Source: Cupriavidus yeoncheonensis (GTDB lineage: Bacteria; Pseudomonadota; Gammaproteobacteria; Burkholderiales; Burkholderiaceae). From it: a DNA stretch of 64,000 nt. Made by a program: the position numbers and the translations under genes. The notes below the pieces were generated by a model. It was not told the DNA's origin. It searched no databases and saw only the letters and a program-made list of their open reading frames with translations. Shown here piece by piece: positions 9,160-21,100 of this stretch (its first letter is position 1; each line of letters begins with the position of its first letter). The stretch lies in NCBI RefSeq assembly GCF_905397275.1, contig NZ_CAJPUY010000002.1, positions 412,379 to 476,378 on the forward strand, in the 5' to 3' direction.

Positions 9160-9588
9160 TCAGGCGGGCCGGGATTCTTCGCCGAGCCATTCGACCACCG
9201 GGATGGTGGCCGGCAGCAGCGGTTCGACCGTCACCGGCACCGTCTGCCACGAAAAGGCCTGGCCTTCGCGCCCGATGGGATCGCCGCGCCAGGCCGTGAC
9301 CTTGCAGAAATGCAGCCGCACGTAGGCGTGCGGGTAGTCGTGTTCGAGCACGTGCCAACGCACACATTCGGTGATATCCAGGCCCAGTTCTTCATGGAGT
9401 TCGCGCGCCAGCGCGGCTTCCACGGTCTCGCCCGGTTCGAGCTTGCCGCCCGGGAATTCCCAGTAGCCCTCGTACGGCTTGCCGCCCGGGCGCTGCGCCA
9501 GCAGGAAGCGGCCGTCGGGCTGCACCAGCACGCCGACGGCCACCTCGGTGACCTTGCGCGGCGCAACCGTGTCTTGCGCCTGGGTCAT
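9160..9588 (-). CDS. mutT: Nudix hydrolase, MutT-like (8-oxo-dGTP diphosphatase type)
   Basis: A 142-residue Nudix protein predicted to hydrolyse oxidised nucleoside triphosphates. The Nudix box is complete at G48-L70: G, five residues, E54, seven residues, then R62-E63-L-H-E66-E67-L-G69-L70. The preceding PYEGYWEFPGGK is typical of MutT. The ATG at 9588 overlaps the stop of the DUF815 ATPase gene (ATGA, 9585-9588), so translation is probably coupled. This start is fixed by that overlap and by the family N terminus; the frame is open further upstream only as a shadow of the neighbour. Confidence 0.88.
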   Translation of the reverse strand: MTQAQDTVAPRKVTEVAVGVLVQPDGRFLLAQRPGGKPYEGYWEFPGGKLEPGETVEAALARELHEELGLDITECVRWHVLEHDYPHAYVRLHFCKVTAWRGDPIGREGQAFSWQTVPVTVEPLLPATIPVVEWLGEESRPA

Positions 9589-10481
9589 GCGCCCTCCACA
9601 TCGGCAATGAACGGCTTGCCATGCTTGCCGCCCCAGTCGCGCGCAAACTGCCAGGCCACGCGGCCCGAGCGCGAGCCGCGCTCCAGCGCCCACACCAGCG
9701 CATCGCCGCGCGCGGCGGCAATGTCCTCGTCCGTGCAGCCAAAATGCTTGAGCCAGTGGCCGACAATGGACAGGTACTCGTCCTGCTTGGGCGGATAGAA
9801 GGACAGCCACAGGCCGAAGCGCTCGGACAGCGAGATCTTCTCCTCGACCACTTCGCCGGGATGGATCTCGCCATCTTCGGTGTGGCGGTAGGACTCGTTG
9901 TCCTTCATGTACTCGGGCAGCAGGTGGCGGCGGTTGGATGTGGCATACACCAGCACATTGTCCGACTGCGCGGCCACCGAGCCGTCGAGCGCCGACTTGA
10001 GCGCCTTGTAGCCCGATTCGCCGTCCTCGAACGACAGGTCATCGCAGAAGATCACGAAGCGCTCCGGGCGCTGCGCGACCTGCTCGACGATATCGCCAAG
10101 GTCGCCCAGGTCGCTCTTGTCCACTTCCACCAGCCGCAGGCCGTCCTTGACGAAGGCATTGAGGCAGGCCTTGATCAGCGACGACTTGCCGGTACCGCGC
10201 GCGCCGGTCAGCAGCACGTTGTTGGCCGGCAGCTGGTTCACGAACTGGCGCGTATTGGCGACGATGGCGTCCTTCTGGCGCTCGATGTTCTTGAGGTCAT
10301 CCAGGTGGATCGGCGGCAGCTGGCGCACCGGCTGCAGGTAGCCGATATTGCCGAACAGGCTCTGCCGCTTGCGCCAGCGGAACGCTACGGCCTCCTGCCA
10401 GTCCGCATCTGTCAGCTGCGCCGGCAGCCACTGTTCGAGTCGGGCGAGGAAGTTGTCGAGGCGGGAGGCGAGGTCAGACAT
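9585..10481 (-). CDS. DUF815 family AAA-type ATP-binding protein
   Basis: A 298-residue P-loop ATPase of the DUF815 family, function not established. An N-terminal helical region (residues 1-60) is followed by Walker A GARGTGKS (93-100), then KSDLGDLGDIVEQV and the Walker B-like RFVIFCDDLSFEDGE. NVLVYATSNRRHLLPE is a sensor-1-like segment with an Asn/Arg. The C terminus contains GLWLSFYPPKQDEYLSIV and a basic WALERGSRSGRVAWQFARD. The gene overlaps the Nudix gene by 4 bases. No signal peptide or membrane segment was seen. Confidence 0.85.
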   Translation of the reverse strand: MSDLASRLDNFLARLEQWLPAQLTDADWQEAVAFRWRKRQSLFGNIGYLQPVRQLPPIHLDDLKNIERQKDAIVANTRQFVNQLPANNVLLTGARGTGKSSLIKACLNAFVKDGLRLVEVDKSDLGDLGDIVEQVAQRPERFVIFCDDLSFEDGESGYKALKSALDGSVAAQSDNVLVYATSNRRHLLPEYMKDNESYRHTEDGEIHPGEVVEEKISLSERFGLWLSFYPPKQDEYLSIVGHWLKHFGCTDEDIAAARGDALVWALERGSRSGRVAWQFARDWGGKHGKPFIADVEGA

Positions 10482-10517
10482 GGCGGCAGCGGAGCGTGAT
10501 TGAACAGGGGGCGATGA

Positions 10518-11744
10518 TTACGAACGGTAGTCGGCGTTGATCGACACGTAGTCGTGCGAGAGATCGCAGGTCCACACCGTGGCCTCGGCATTGCCGCGGC
10601 CCAGGGCGATGCGCACGGTGATCTCGGCCTGCTTCATCACACGCTGGCCATCCTCTTCGAGATAATCAGGGTTGCGGCCGCCGTCGCGGGCCACCCAGAC
10701 GTCGTCGAGCCACAGGTTGACGCGGTCGACATCGAGGTCGTCCACGCCGGCGTAACCGACGGCGGCGAGGATACGGCCCAGGTTGGGGTCCGAGGCATAG
10801 AACGCGGTCTTGACCAGCGGCGAGTGCGCCACGGCATAGGCGATCTGGCGGCACTCGGCCACATCCTTGCCGCCTTCCACGCGGATGGTCATGAGCTTGG
10901 TCGCGCCCTCGCCGTCGCGCACGATCATCTGCGCGAGTTCCTGGGCCAGGCTCGTAACGGCCTCGCGCAGCGCCTCGAAGGCCGGGCCTTCGGCGCGGTC
11001 GATGGCGGCGCCCGACTTGCCCGAGGCAATCAGCACGAAGGAATCGTTGGTCGAGGTGTCGCCGTCGATCGTGATGCTGTTGAACGAGTGGTCGGCCGCA
11101 TGCGAGACCAGCGCCTGCAGCACCGGCTGGGCCACGGCCGCGTCGGTGGCGATGAAGCCGAGCATGGTCGCCATGTTGGGGCGGATCATGCCCGCGCCCT
11201 TGCTGATGCCGCTCAGCGTGACGGTCTTGCCGTCGATCTGCACCGTGCGCGACGCCGCCTTGGGCTGCGTGTCGGTGGTCATGATGGCTTCGGCGGCGGC
11301 CAGCCAGTTGTCCGGCTTCGCGTTGGCGATGGCGGCGGGCAGCACGGCGACCAGGCGGTCCACCGGCAGCTGCTCCAGGATCACGCCGGTGGAGAACGGC
11401 AGCACCTGGTCGGTGCTGATGTGCAGCTTGGCCGCCAGGGCATCGCAGGTCGCCCGCGCATTCGCCAGGCCGAGGTGGCCGGTGCCGGCATTGGCGTTGC
11501 CGGTGTTGATCACCAGTGCGCGAATGCCCTTGCCGGACGCCAGGTGCTCGCGGCATACCTGCACGGGAGCAGCGCAGAAGCGGTTGCGCGTGAACACGCC
11601 GGCAACGGTGCTGCCTTCGGCCACGCGCACCACCAACACGTCCTTGCGGTTGGCCTTGCGGATGCCGGCCTCGGCCCAGCCGAGCTCCACGCCGGCAACG
11701 GGTTTCAGGTTCTCTGCCTGCGGCAGCGGAAGATTGACGGGCAT
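10518..11744 (-). CDS. argJ: Bifunctional ornithine acetyltransferase / N-acetylglutamate synthase
   Basis: Arginine-pathway enzyme that transfers the acetyl group from N-acetylornithine to glutamate (cyclic pathway) and often also acetylates glutamate from acetyl-CoA. The 408-residue precursor autocleaves before a threonine; the conserved site [14 protein letters not shown] is present with Thr193 as predicted nucleophile and new N terminus of the beta chain. Oxyanion-hole residues lie in the STGVI segment near 118-122. The product ends ADYRS with an intact C terminus. It lies between secA and the DUF815 ATPase on the same strand, with its own gap on both sides. Confidence 0.96.
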   Translation of the reverse strand: MPVNLPLPQAENLKPVAGVELGWAEAGIRKANRKDVLVVRVAEGSTVAGVFTRNRFCAAPVQVCREHLASGKGIRALVINTGNANAGTGHLGLANARATCDALAAKLHISTDQVLPFSTGVILEQLPVDRLVAVLPAAIANAKPDNWLAAAEAIMTTDTQPKAASRTVQIDGKTVTLSGISKGAGMIRPNMATMLGFIATDAAVAQPVLQALVSHAADHSFNSITIDGDTSTNDSFVLIASGKSGAAIDRAEGPAFEALREAVTSLAQELAQMIVRDGEGATKLMTIRVEGGKDVAECRQIAYAVAHSPLVKTAFYASDPNLGRILAAVGYAGVDDLDVDRVNLWLDDVWVARDGGRNPDYLEEDGQRVMKQAEITVRIALGRGNAEATVWTCDLSHDYVSINADYRS

Positions 11745-11797
11745 ATCGGCTCCTGTCCTGTAGTCCTGCTTGATCTGTCTGTTCAGTCGTCAGACGA

Positions 11798-11822
11798 ACA
11801 TGCCCGCTTGGCGCGGGCATGT
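11798..11822 (-). terminator. Terminator-like hairpin between secA and argJ
   Basis: A perfect 10-bp stem ACATGCCCGC / GCGGGCATGT around TTGGC. It sits 68 bases past the secA stop. There is no T-run on either side, so it may be a 3'-end stabilising or processing structure and not a classical terminator. Confidence 0.45.
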
Positions 11823-11889
11823 CGTTACCTCTTCGCCCCTTCCGCCGTGGCGGCGAGGGCCGTCGTGCATGGTCCGGCTGGCGCCAGGA

Positions 11890-14664
<2,775 letters not shown>

Positions 14665-15046
14665 CGAGTGCTTTCACCTGCGCGGGCCGGACCGGCGACC
14701 CGCGTACGGGCGGCCCCAGCCGTGCCAGGCATGGATAGATTGGCGCAAAACGCCGAGTTTATCATGTGCCGGGGTCGCGGCCGGGACGGGTGCGGCCGTG
14801 TTACCAAAGCCCGACGGGCCCCGGCGGGACTTGATCTATCGAAAGATCGGGACGAACCGGCAAGGTTCAATCGCCAGCCGCCTGGCGCGTCGCAATCGGC
14901 GTCACAGGAGGCTCCGCGGCCGCCCGCAGAAAGCCGTGCCGATTGCGTGGCACGCCGTTCACATGGATTGGTCAAAGGCAGGTGCGGCCCGCCGCGCGCC
15001 GGATGTCGGCCGGAACGCTGCCCTGCCGGCTTGCTAGAATCTACAG

Positions 15047-15553
15047 ATGCGCCTGTTCACCCACCACGCCCTGAAGACTCCGGCGGCCAAGCCTCTCAAC
15101 GACTGGCTGGCCAAGGCCGGTCCGGTTTCCGCGCTGATGCAGACCGCGCGGGAACTCGCGTCGCTGGAAGCGGAGGTGCTGTCGCTGCTGCCACCTGCCA
15201 TGCGCAACGGCATTGCCGTCGCCGGGATCAAGCGCGATGGCCGCGGACCGCAGCAGGAACAGGTACTGCTGTTGCTGGCCGCGCATGGCGCCGCGGCGGC
15301 GCGTGTGCGCCAGGTCGTGCCGACATTGCTGTCCCGCCTGCAGGAGCGGGGCTCGCAGGTTTCTGCCATCCGGGTACGGGTACAACCCGAGGCAACGCGC
15401 CACAGCGACTGGGATACCGGTCCCGTGGTGCGGCCGCGGACCAACGGGCAGATGACGGCAGTCGGGCTTGCCAGCCTGGACGAATTGGCGCGCAGCTTGC
15501 CGCCGTCACCGCTGCAGGATGCACTGAAGACCCTGCTGTCGCATCATCGGTAG
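15047..15553 (+). CDS. DUF721 / DciA-like protein
   Basis: A 168-residue small basic protein of the DUF721 family, whose characterised members (DciA) interact with the replicative helicase DnaB. The N-terminal half carries the family region (LNDWLAKAGPVSALMQTARELASLEAEVLSLLPPAM), with a compact C-terminal half that includes the basic RVRVQPEA. No catalytic motif is visible. It is transcribed away from secA and ends at a bidirectional terminator shared with lpxC. Assignment to DUF721 is likely; a DciA role in this organism is inference. Confidence 0.7.
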   Translation: MRLFTHHALKTPAAKPLNDWLAKAGPVSALMQTARELASLEAEVLSLLPPAMRNGIAVAGIKRDGRGPQQEQVLLLLAAHGAAAARVRQVVPTLLSRLQERGSQVSAIRVRVQPEATRHSDWDTGPVVRPRTNGQMTAVGLASLDELARSLPPSPLQDALKTLLSHHR

Positions 15554-15564
15554 GATCACAAAAA

Positions 15565-15595
15565 GAAAAACCGGCCTGGGCCGGTTTTCTTTTTT
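15565..15595. terminator. Bidirectional terminator between DUF721 gene and lpxC
   Basis: CCGGCC-TG-GGCCGG stem flanked by A-rich sequence on the left and T-rich sequence on the right. It works as an intrinsic terminator read from either side, and it separates two convergent genes. Confidence 0.9.
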
Positions 15596-15610
15596 CGACG
15601 CCTGCCGCAA

Positions 15611-16528
15611 TCACGCAAACGCGGGCTGCACCTGCGGCAGGAACGCGGTGGGAGCGTCCTCGACACGGTCGAACGTGACCAGCTCATAAGCCTCCTGGTC
15701 CGCCAGCAGCGCGCGCAGCAACAGGTTGTTCAGGCCGTGGCCCGACTTGTGCGCGACATAGGAACCGATCAGCGGATGGCCGACGACATACAGGTCGCCG
15801 ATCGCGTCCAGGATCTTGTGGCGCACGAACTCGTCGCCGTAGCGCAGCTCTTCGTTGTTGAGCATGCGATGCTCGTCCAGCACGATCGCGTTGTCCAGGC
15901 TGCCGCCACGGGCCAGGCCCATTTCGCGCAGCGCCTCGACCTCATGCGCGAAGCCGAAGGTGCGGGCACGGGCGATCTCGCGCACGTAGCTGGTATCGGC
16001 GAAGTCGATCGAGAAGTTCTGGCCGGTCTTGTCGACAGCCGGATGGCGGAAGTCGATCGTGAACGAGAGCTTGAAGCCGAAGAACGGTTCCAGGCGCGCC
16101 AGCTTGTCGCCCTCGCGCACTTCCACGGCCTTCTTCACGCGGATGAAACGCTTGGCGGCGTTCTGCTCTTCGATACCGGCCGATTGCAGCAGGAACACGA
16201 ACGATGCCGCGCTGCCGTCCATGATCGGGATTTCCTCGGCGTCGACGTCGACATAGAGGTTGTCGATGCCCAGGCCGGCGCAAGCCGACATCAGGTGCTC
16301 GACCGTGGAAACGCGCGCGCCATCCTTCTGCAGCACCGATGCCAGGCGCGTGTCGCCGATGGCTCCGGCGGCCACGGGAATCTCCACGGCTTCGGGCAGG
16401 TCTACGCGGGTGAAAACGATACCGGTGTCGGCCAGGGCCGGCCGCAGGGTCAGCGTCACTTTGCGACCCGAGTGCAGACCGATACCGACCGTCTTCACCA
16501 GGGACTTGATGGTGCGCTGTTTGAGCAT
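15611..16528 (-). CDS. lpxC: UDP-3-O-acyl-N-acetylglucosamine deacetylase
   Basis: Committed zinc-dependent step of lipid A synthesis, removing the N-acetyl group from UDP-3-O-acyl-GlcNAc. The 305-residue product shows the zinc and catalytic motifs: [10 protein letters not shown] with His78, [12 protein letters not shown], the [13 protein letters not shown] segment with the second zinc His/Asp, and HKSGHGLNN near 265 with the catalytic His. The start [21 protein letters not shown] is canonical. It follows the dcw cluster as in E. coli, but a peroxiredoxin gene intervenes between it and ftsZ. Confidence 0.98.
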   Translation of the reverse strand: MLKQRTIKSLVKTVGIGLHSGRKVTLTLRPALADTGIVFTRVDLPEAVEIPVAAGAIGDTRLASVLQKDGARVSTVEHLMSACAGLGIDNLYVDVDAEEIPIMDGSAASFVFLLQSAGIEEQNAAKRFIRVKKAVEVREGDKLARLEPFFGFKLSFTIDFRHPAVDKTGQNFSIDFADTSYVREIARARTFGFAHEVEALREMGLARGGSLDNAIVLDEHRMLNNEELRYGDEFVRHKILDAIGDLYVVGHPLIGSYVAHKSGHGLNNLLLRALLADQEAYELVTFDRVEDAPTAFLPQVQPAFA

Positions 16529-16546
16529 GGCGGCCTCAATATTATT

Positions 16547-16563
16547 AAAACCTATCAGGTTTT
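16547..16563 (-). promoter_or_regulatory. AT-rich hairpin in the lpxC leader
   Basis: A perfect palindrome AAAACCT-ATC-AGGTTTT lies about 20 bases upstream of the lpxC start, in an AT-rich patch that contrasts with its surroundings. It could affect ribosome loading or act as a binding site. No protein is assigned. The 16529-16681 gap probably also holds the lpxC promoter, but no convincing -35/-10 pair was found. Confidence 0.35.
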
Positions 16564-16681
16564 CTTAGTCGATTAAGTGATTTTACCACTGCTAGGGAAA
16601 TCCCGCTAAGCCTCTTTGTTTCGGTGTGTTAATACAGGCACACGAAGTTGTCGATGCAGCACACCGATTTACTGATTTGTG

Positions 16682-17188
16682 TCAGCCGCGCAACGCCTCG
16701 AGCATGAATTCCGCGCTGCTGACCTTGAATTCACCGGGTGCTTCCACCTGCAGATGGGTCACCACACCATCGTCGAGCACCATCGCGTAGCGCTTGGAGC
16801 GCACGCCCATGCCGCGCGCGGAGAGATCCTGGTCCAGGCCCAGCGCTCGCGTCCATTCTGCGCTTCCGTCGGCCATCATGCGCACCTTGCCTTCGGTGTG
16901 CTGCTCGCGGCCCCAGGCGCCCATCACGAAGGCGTCATTGACCGACACGCACCAGACCTCGTCCACGCCCGCGTCGCGCAGCGCCTGTGCCTCGGCCACG
17001 TAGCCAGGCACGTGCTTGGCCGAGCAGGTCGGCGTGAAGGCGCCGGGCAAGGCAAAGACCACGATCCTGCGGCCCTTGACCAGGTCCGACACGCGGAAGG
17101 CATTGGGACCGAGCGAGCAGCCTTCGCTTTGGGTATCGAAGAATTCTTGCAGCGTGGCGTCCGGGACGCGTTGTCCGACAGCGATCAT
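16682..17188 (-). CDS. Peroxiredoxin, Prx5/AhpE-like (redoxin domain)
   Basis: Thiol peroxidase reducing hydrogen peroxide and organic hydroperoxides. The 168-residue product has the Prx5-type active site PGAFTPTCS, with peroxidatic Cys55 and the conserved Pro/Thr. Further motifs are VWCVSVNDAFVMGAWG and a conserved Arg in GVRSKRYAMVLDDG. Other cysteines (C34 and the one in VWCV) could support resolution. The start is taken at the ATG at 17188, which gives the usual family length; the frame stays open for 33 codons upstream without similarity. It lies between ftsZ and lpxC, separated from ftsZ by a strong terminator, so it has its own promoter. Confidence 0.9.
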   Translation of the reverse strand: MIAVGQRVPDATLQEFFDTQSEGCSLGPNAFRVSDLVKGRRIVVFALPGAFTPTCSAKHVPGYVAEAQALRDAGVDEVWCVSVNDAFVMGAWGREQHTEGKVRMMADGSAEWTRALGLDQDLSARGMGVRSKRYAMVLDDGVVTHLQVEAPGEFKVSSAEFMLEALRG

Positions 17189-17305
17189 GGTGATTGGCAC
17201 CCTGTCAAAAGGAATGGGGGGTAAAGCCTGCCGGCAATCATAGGCTCCCGGGCGCTCTCGTCCAAGACCCATGACATCCGGTGGCAATTCGATACAGCTT
17301 GCTAC

Positions 17306-17348
17306 AAAAACGTCCGCGCGGCGCGCCTTGCAGCGCGCCGCGCGGACG
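17306..17348 (-). terminator. Terminator at the end of the dcw cluster (after ftsZ)
   Basis: A 16-bp perfect GC-rich stem (arms 17311-17326 and 17333-17348, loop CTTGCA), followed on the minus strand by TTTTTG. It lies about 240 bases beyond the ftsZ stop. The stretch 17381-17586 between it and ftsZ shows no gene or clear site. Confidence 0.85.
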
Positions 17349-17586
17349 ACGGCACATCCCGACCGGGAAGGCGGGAACCAGTCCGGGGAGGCGGCCAGCG
17401 GCCGCCCGTCCCGGCGACAGGATGTGAACGGAGGCGGTTCAGCGCGGACGCGGCATCACCGGCAGCCCGGGCGGTTCACACGGTCCATGCAAGGCACGCG
17501 CGGATAGGGAGCGCTGCGTGCTTCGCGACAAGGACGCGCAAGCCGTCAGGGACCGGCCCTGCGATGCTGGATCCGGCCGCTCCGGC

Positions 17587-18780
17587 TCAGTCTGCCTGCT
17601 TGCGCAGGAAGGCCGGGATGTCGTACGTATCGACACCCTTCTCCTGCAGCGCGGCCACGTGGGCCGACGCCGATTCACGCGAGCTGCGCCACACGGCCGG
17701 GGTATCCAGGCCGCTGTAATCCGGCGAGCTATGATGCGTGGCGGCGGCAGCCATGCCGGCCATCATCTGCACCGGGATGTTGTCGGTGCCGGTCTTGAGC
17801 AGGGTCATCGGCTGCTGCTTCTTGGCCGAACGGCCCAGGCCCGTCGCCACCACGGTCACGCGCAGGGCATCGCCCATCGCATCGTCATACACCGTACCGA
17901 AGATCACGGTCGCGTCTTCCGCGGCGTAGCTGCGGATGGTGTTCATGACTTCCTTGGTTTCCGACAGCTTGAGCGAACGGCTGGCGGTGATGTTGACCAG
18001 CACGCCGCGCGCGCCGGACAGATCCACGCCTTCGAGCAGCGGGCTGGCCACGGCCTGCTCGGCTGCCAGGCGGGCGCGATCCACGCCCGACACGGTGGCC
18101 GTGCCCATCATGGCCTTGCCCTGCTCGCCCATCACCGTCTTCACGTCTTCGAAGTCGACGTTCACCAGGCCGTCCACATTGATGATCTCGGCAATGCCGG
18201 CCACGGCGTTGTGCAGCACGTCGTCCGCGCACTGGAAGCACTTGTCCATCTCGGCGTCATCGCCCATGACTTCGAAGAGCTTCTCGTTGAGCACCACGAT
18301 CAGCGAATCGACCGAGCTTTCCAGCTCGCTCGAGCCGTGTTCGGCCACCTTGGCGCGGCGCGCGCCTTCGAACTCGAACGGCTTGCTGACCACGCCCACG
18401 GTCAGGATGCCCATCTCCTTGGCCACCTGCGCCACGATCGGTGCGGCGCCGGTACCGGTGCCGCCGCCCATGCCGGCAGTGATGAAGACCATGTGGGCGC
18501 CGCGCAGCGCGTCCGCGATCTGCTCGCGGGCCTGCTCGGCGCAGTTGCGACCGACTTCCGGCTTGGCACCAGCGCCCAGGCCGGAATTGCCCAGTTGCAG
18601 CACGCGCGAAGCGGTCGAACGCTTCAGTGCCTGCGCGTCGGTGTTCATGCAGATGAATTCGACACCCTGCACGCCGCGGCTGATCATGTGCTGCACGGCA
18701 TTGCCGCCCGCGCCGCCCACGCCCACCACTTTGATGATGGTGCCGTCCATCACTTCCGTTTCGATCATGTCAAAGTCCAT
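17587..18780 (-). CDS. ftsZ: Cell division protein FtsZ
   Basis: Tubulin-like GTPase that assembles the Z ring. The 397-residue protein has the N-terminal GVGGAGGNAV (20-29), the tubulin signature GGGTGTGAAP near 103, the NVDFEDVKTVM T7-loop region (synergy loop Asn/Asp), and a variable linker. It ends in the conserved C-terminal peptide DIPAFLRKQAD that binds FtsA, ZipA and ZapD. The ATG at 18780 is chosen because GGAGG lies 5 bases upstream; a GTG at 18783 is too close to it. It is the last gene of the dcw cluster, 173 bases after ftsA, a gap that may hold extra ftsZ promoters. Confidence 0.98.
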   Translation of the reverse strand: MDFDMIETEVMDGTIIKVVGVGGAGGNAVQHMISRGVQGVEFICMNTDAQALKRSTASRVLQLGNSGLGAGAKPEVGRNCAEQAREQIADALRGAHMVFITAGMGGGTGTGAAPIVAQVAKEMGILTVGVVSKPFEFEGARRAKVAEHGSSELESSVDSLIVVLNEKLFEVMGDDAEMDKCFQCADDVLHNAVAGIAEIINVDGLVNVDFEDVKTVMGEQGKAMMGTATVSGVDRARLAAEQAVASPLLEGVDLSGARGVLVNITASRSLKLSETKEVMNTIRSYAAEDATVIFGTVYDDAMGDALRVTVVATGLGRSAKKQQPMTLLKTGTDNIPVQMMAGMAAAATHHSSPDYSGLDTPAVWRSSRESASAHVAALQEKGVDTYDIPAFLRKQAD

Positions 18781-18953
18781 CACTGCCTCCGAGAAAAATC
18801 AGTCCCCAGACTTTGCAGCCTCCCCGCCGCAACCCCTGGTTCCTGAACAAGAAACCGATTAAATGAAATTGTTCCCTTCAACGCGCCATTCCTGCCGTGG
18901 TAGACACGATCGGCAAGACAGCGCGACTTTGCTTTCGTCAGACAAGCTTCACG

Positions 18954-20186
18954 TCAGAAGTTGCCGACAAACCATTCCTTCATGCGGCCCCACACCTGCT
19001 TGACCGAGCCGCTCTGCACTGCCACCTTGCGTCCGCGCATGCGTTGCACGCGGCCTTCGAGCAGCAGCCCCATCACGGTGGCATAGCGCGGGCTCTTCAC
19101 GACCTCGTGCAGGTTGCCGCGGTACTCCGGCACGCCCACGCGCACCGGCTTCAGGAAGATGTCCTCGCCAAGCTCCACCATGCCCGGCATCATCGCCGTG
19201 CCGCCGGTGATCACCACGCCGGACGACAGCAGCTCTTCGTAGCCCGATTCACGCACCACCTGATGCACCAGGGAATACAGTTCCTCGATGCGCGGCTCGA
19301 TCACCGCCGCCAGCGCCTGGCGCGACAGCGTGCGCGTGCCGCGGTCGCCCACGCCGGGCACTTCGATCATGTCTTCCGGATCGGCAATGGCCTGCTTGGC
19401 AATGCCGTACTGCATCTTGATGTCCTCGGCGTCCGGCGTCGGGGTGCGCAGCGCCATGGCGATGTCGTTGGTGATCTGGTCACCGGCGATGGGGATCACG
19501 GCCGTATGGCGGATCGCGCCCTCGCTGAAGATGGCGATATCGGTCGTGCCGCCGCCGATGTCGACCAGCACCACGCCCAGTTCCTTCTCGTCCTCGGTCA
19601 GCACCGCCAGGCTCGAAGCCAGCGGCTGCAGGATCAGGTCATGCACTTCCAGGCCGCAGCGGCGCACGCACTTGACGATGTTCTGCGCCGCGCTGACCGC
19701 GCCGGTGACGATATGCACCTTCACTTCCAGCCGGATGCCGCTCATGCCGATCGGCTCGCGCACGTCTTCCTGGCCGTCGATGATGAATTCCTGCGTCAGG
19801 ATGTGCAGGATCTGCTGGTCGGTCGGGATATTGACCGCCTTGGCGGTCTCGATCACGCGCGCCACGTCGGTCTGCGTGACTTCCTTGTCCTTGATGGCCA
19901 CCATGCCGCTGGAATTGAAGCTGCGGATATGGCTGCCGGCGATGCCGGTGAACACTTCGGCAATCTTGCAGTCGGCCATCAGCTCGGCCTCTTCCAGCGC
20001 CTTCTGGATCGACTGCACAGTGGCCTCGATGTTGACCACGACCCCTTTCTTCAGACCCTTGGACTCGGACTGGCCCATCCCGATGACCTCATAGCTGCCG
20101 TCGGGGCGCAGTTCCGCCACCACGGCCGCCACCTTCGAGGTGCCGATATCGAGACCGACCAACAGGTCCTTGTATTCCTTGCTCAT
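18954..20186 (-). CDS. ftsA: Cell division protein FtsA
   Basis: Actin-like ATPase that tethers FtsZ to the membrane and recruits later division proteins. The 410-residue product begins MSKEYKDLLVGLDIGTSKV (phosphate-1 motif) and has VVLVDIGGGTTDIAIF (phosphate-2) and VVITGGTAMMPGM (adenosine motif). It ends in an amphipathic membrane-targeting helix, VWGRMKEWFVGNF. The ATG at 20186 overlaps the ftsQ stop (ATGA); the frame is open further upstream only because it shadows ftsQ. Confidence 0.98.
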   Translation of the reverse strand: MSKEYKDLLVGLDIGTSKVAAVVAELRPDGSYEVIGMGQSESKGLKKGVVVNIEATVQSIQKALEEAELMADCKIAEVFTGIAGSHIRSFNSSGMVAIKDKEVTQTDVARVIETAKAVNIPTDQQILHILTQEFIIDGQEDVREPIGMSGIRLEVKVHIVTGAVSAAQNIVKCVRRCGLEVHDLILQPLASSLAVLTEDEKELGVVLVDIGGGTTDIAIFSEGAIRHTAVIPIAGDQITNDIAMALRTPTPDAEDIKMQYGIAKQAIADPEDMIEVPGVGDRGTRTLSRQALAAVIEPRIEELYSLVHQVVRESGYEELLSSGVVITGGTAMMPGMVELGEDIFLKPVRVGVPEYRGNLHEVVKSPRYATVMGLLLEGRVQRMRGRKVAVQSGSVKQVWGRMKEWFVGNF

Positions 20187-21067
20187 CGGGTTTTCTCCGC
20201 GTTCTTGCTCTTCAGTCGCGTCGGATTGTTGTTGGAAGTACCAGTTGCTGTTGTTGCCGTGCCTGCCGCCTTGGCCTTCGCCGCCGCCGCGGCCTGCGCG
20301 TCGGTCAGGAAGCGGGCGCTGGCCGTGCGGATTGCGAACCCGTTCGGGTAGCGCAGGTCCGCGTAGTCGATCTGCTTGCCCCACTGCTCTGTGACCTGGG
20401 GCCACGCGGCAACGAAGCGCTTCACGCGCTGTTCCATCGCGGCCCGCTCTTCGTCGTTCTGCTCGCGGCCCAGTTCCACCACCATGCCGTTCGACAGCTT
20501 CGTGCGCCACGCATAGCGGCCGGACAGCGCCACCGCCATGGGCTCGGCCTTGAGCGGCTTGAACCATTCGCGCATGACCTCGAGCTTCTCGATCACGTCG
20601 CCTTCGCTGTCGGGCGGGCCATCCAGCGCCAGCAGCTGGGCGTCTTCCTCGGCTTCGGCGGTATTGGCGACGAACACTTCGCCATAGGTGTTGACCAGCC
20701 TGCCGCCGTCGGCCGAGCCCCAGGTGCCCAGCGCTTCGTGTTCCTCGACTTCCACGGCCAGCCCGTTGGGCCATTCGCGCCGTACGCTCGCGCGCCGCAC
20801 CCAGGGCACCGATTCGAACACCTGCCTTGCCGCGTTCAGGTCCAGGGTGAAGAAGTTGCCGGCCAGCTTGCCCACGGCATTGGCCCGTACGCTCGGCGCG
20901 TTGACGTGGCGCAGCGCGCCGCCGTCCATCGGCGCCACGACCACATGGGTAATGGCGAACACCGGCCGCTGCGCCAGCCACAGCAAACCGGCCGCGAGCG
21001 CCATCAGCGCCACCAGCGCGTAGAGCGCGGAGGCGATCAGGTTGAGCAGGCGAGCGTTATGCCACAT
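20183..21067 (-). CDS. ftsQ: Cell division protein FtsQ
   Basis: Bitopic inner-membrane divisome protein that binds FtsB/FtsL. The 294-residue product has a short cytoplasmic N terminus, a membrane helix around residues 11-33 (LIASALYALVALMALAAGLLWL), a POTRA domain (FAITHVVVAPMDG..., about 37-105) and a beta domain with YADLRYPNGFAIR, the conserved C-terminal strand. A low-complexity Ala/Lys/Thr tail follows from about residue 262. It overlaps ftsA by 4 bases and starts 33 bases after ddlB. Confidence 0.95.
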   Translation of the reverse strand: MWHNARLLNLIASALYALVALMALAAGLLWLAQRPVFAITHVVVAPMDGGALRHVNAPSVRANAVGKLAGNFFTLDLNAARQVFESVPWVRRASVRREWPNGLAVEVEEHEALGTWGSADGGRLVNTYGEVFVANTAEAEEDAQLLALDGPPDSEGDVIEKLEVMREWFKPLKAEPMAVALSGRYAWRTKLSNGMVVELGREQNDEERAAMEQRVKRFVAAWPQVTEQWGKQIDYADLRYPNGFAIRTASARFLTDAQAAAAAKAKAAGTATTATGTSNNNPTRLKSKNAEKTR

Positions 21068-21100
21068 GGTGCGAGTTCGTCCGGTACGGTCTTGCCAGGG

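Noticed and set aside
14665..15046. SecM-like arrest peptide upstream of secA
   Set aside because: No small frame with a signal peptide and an arrest motif was found.
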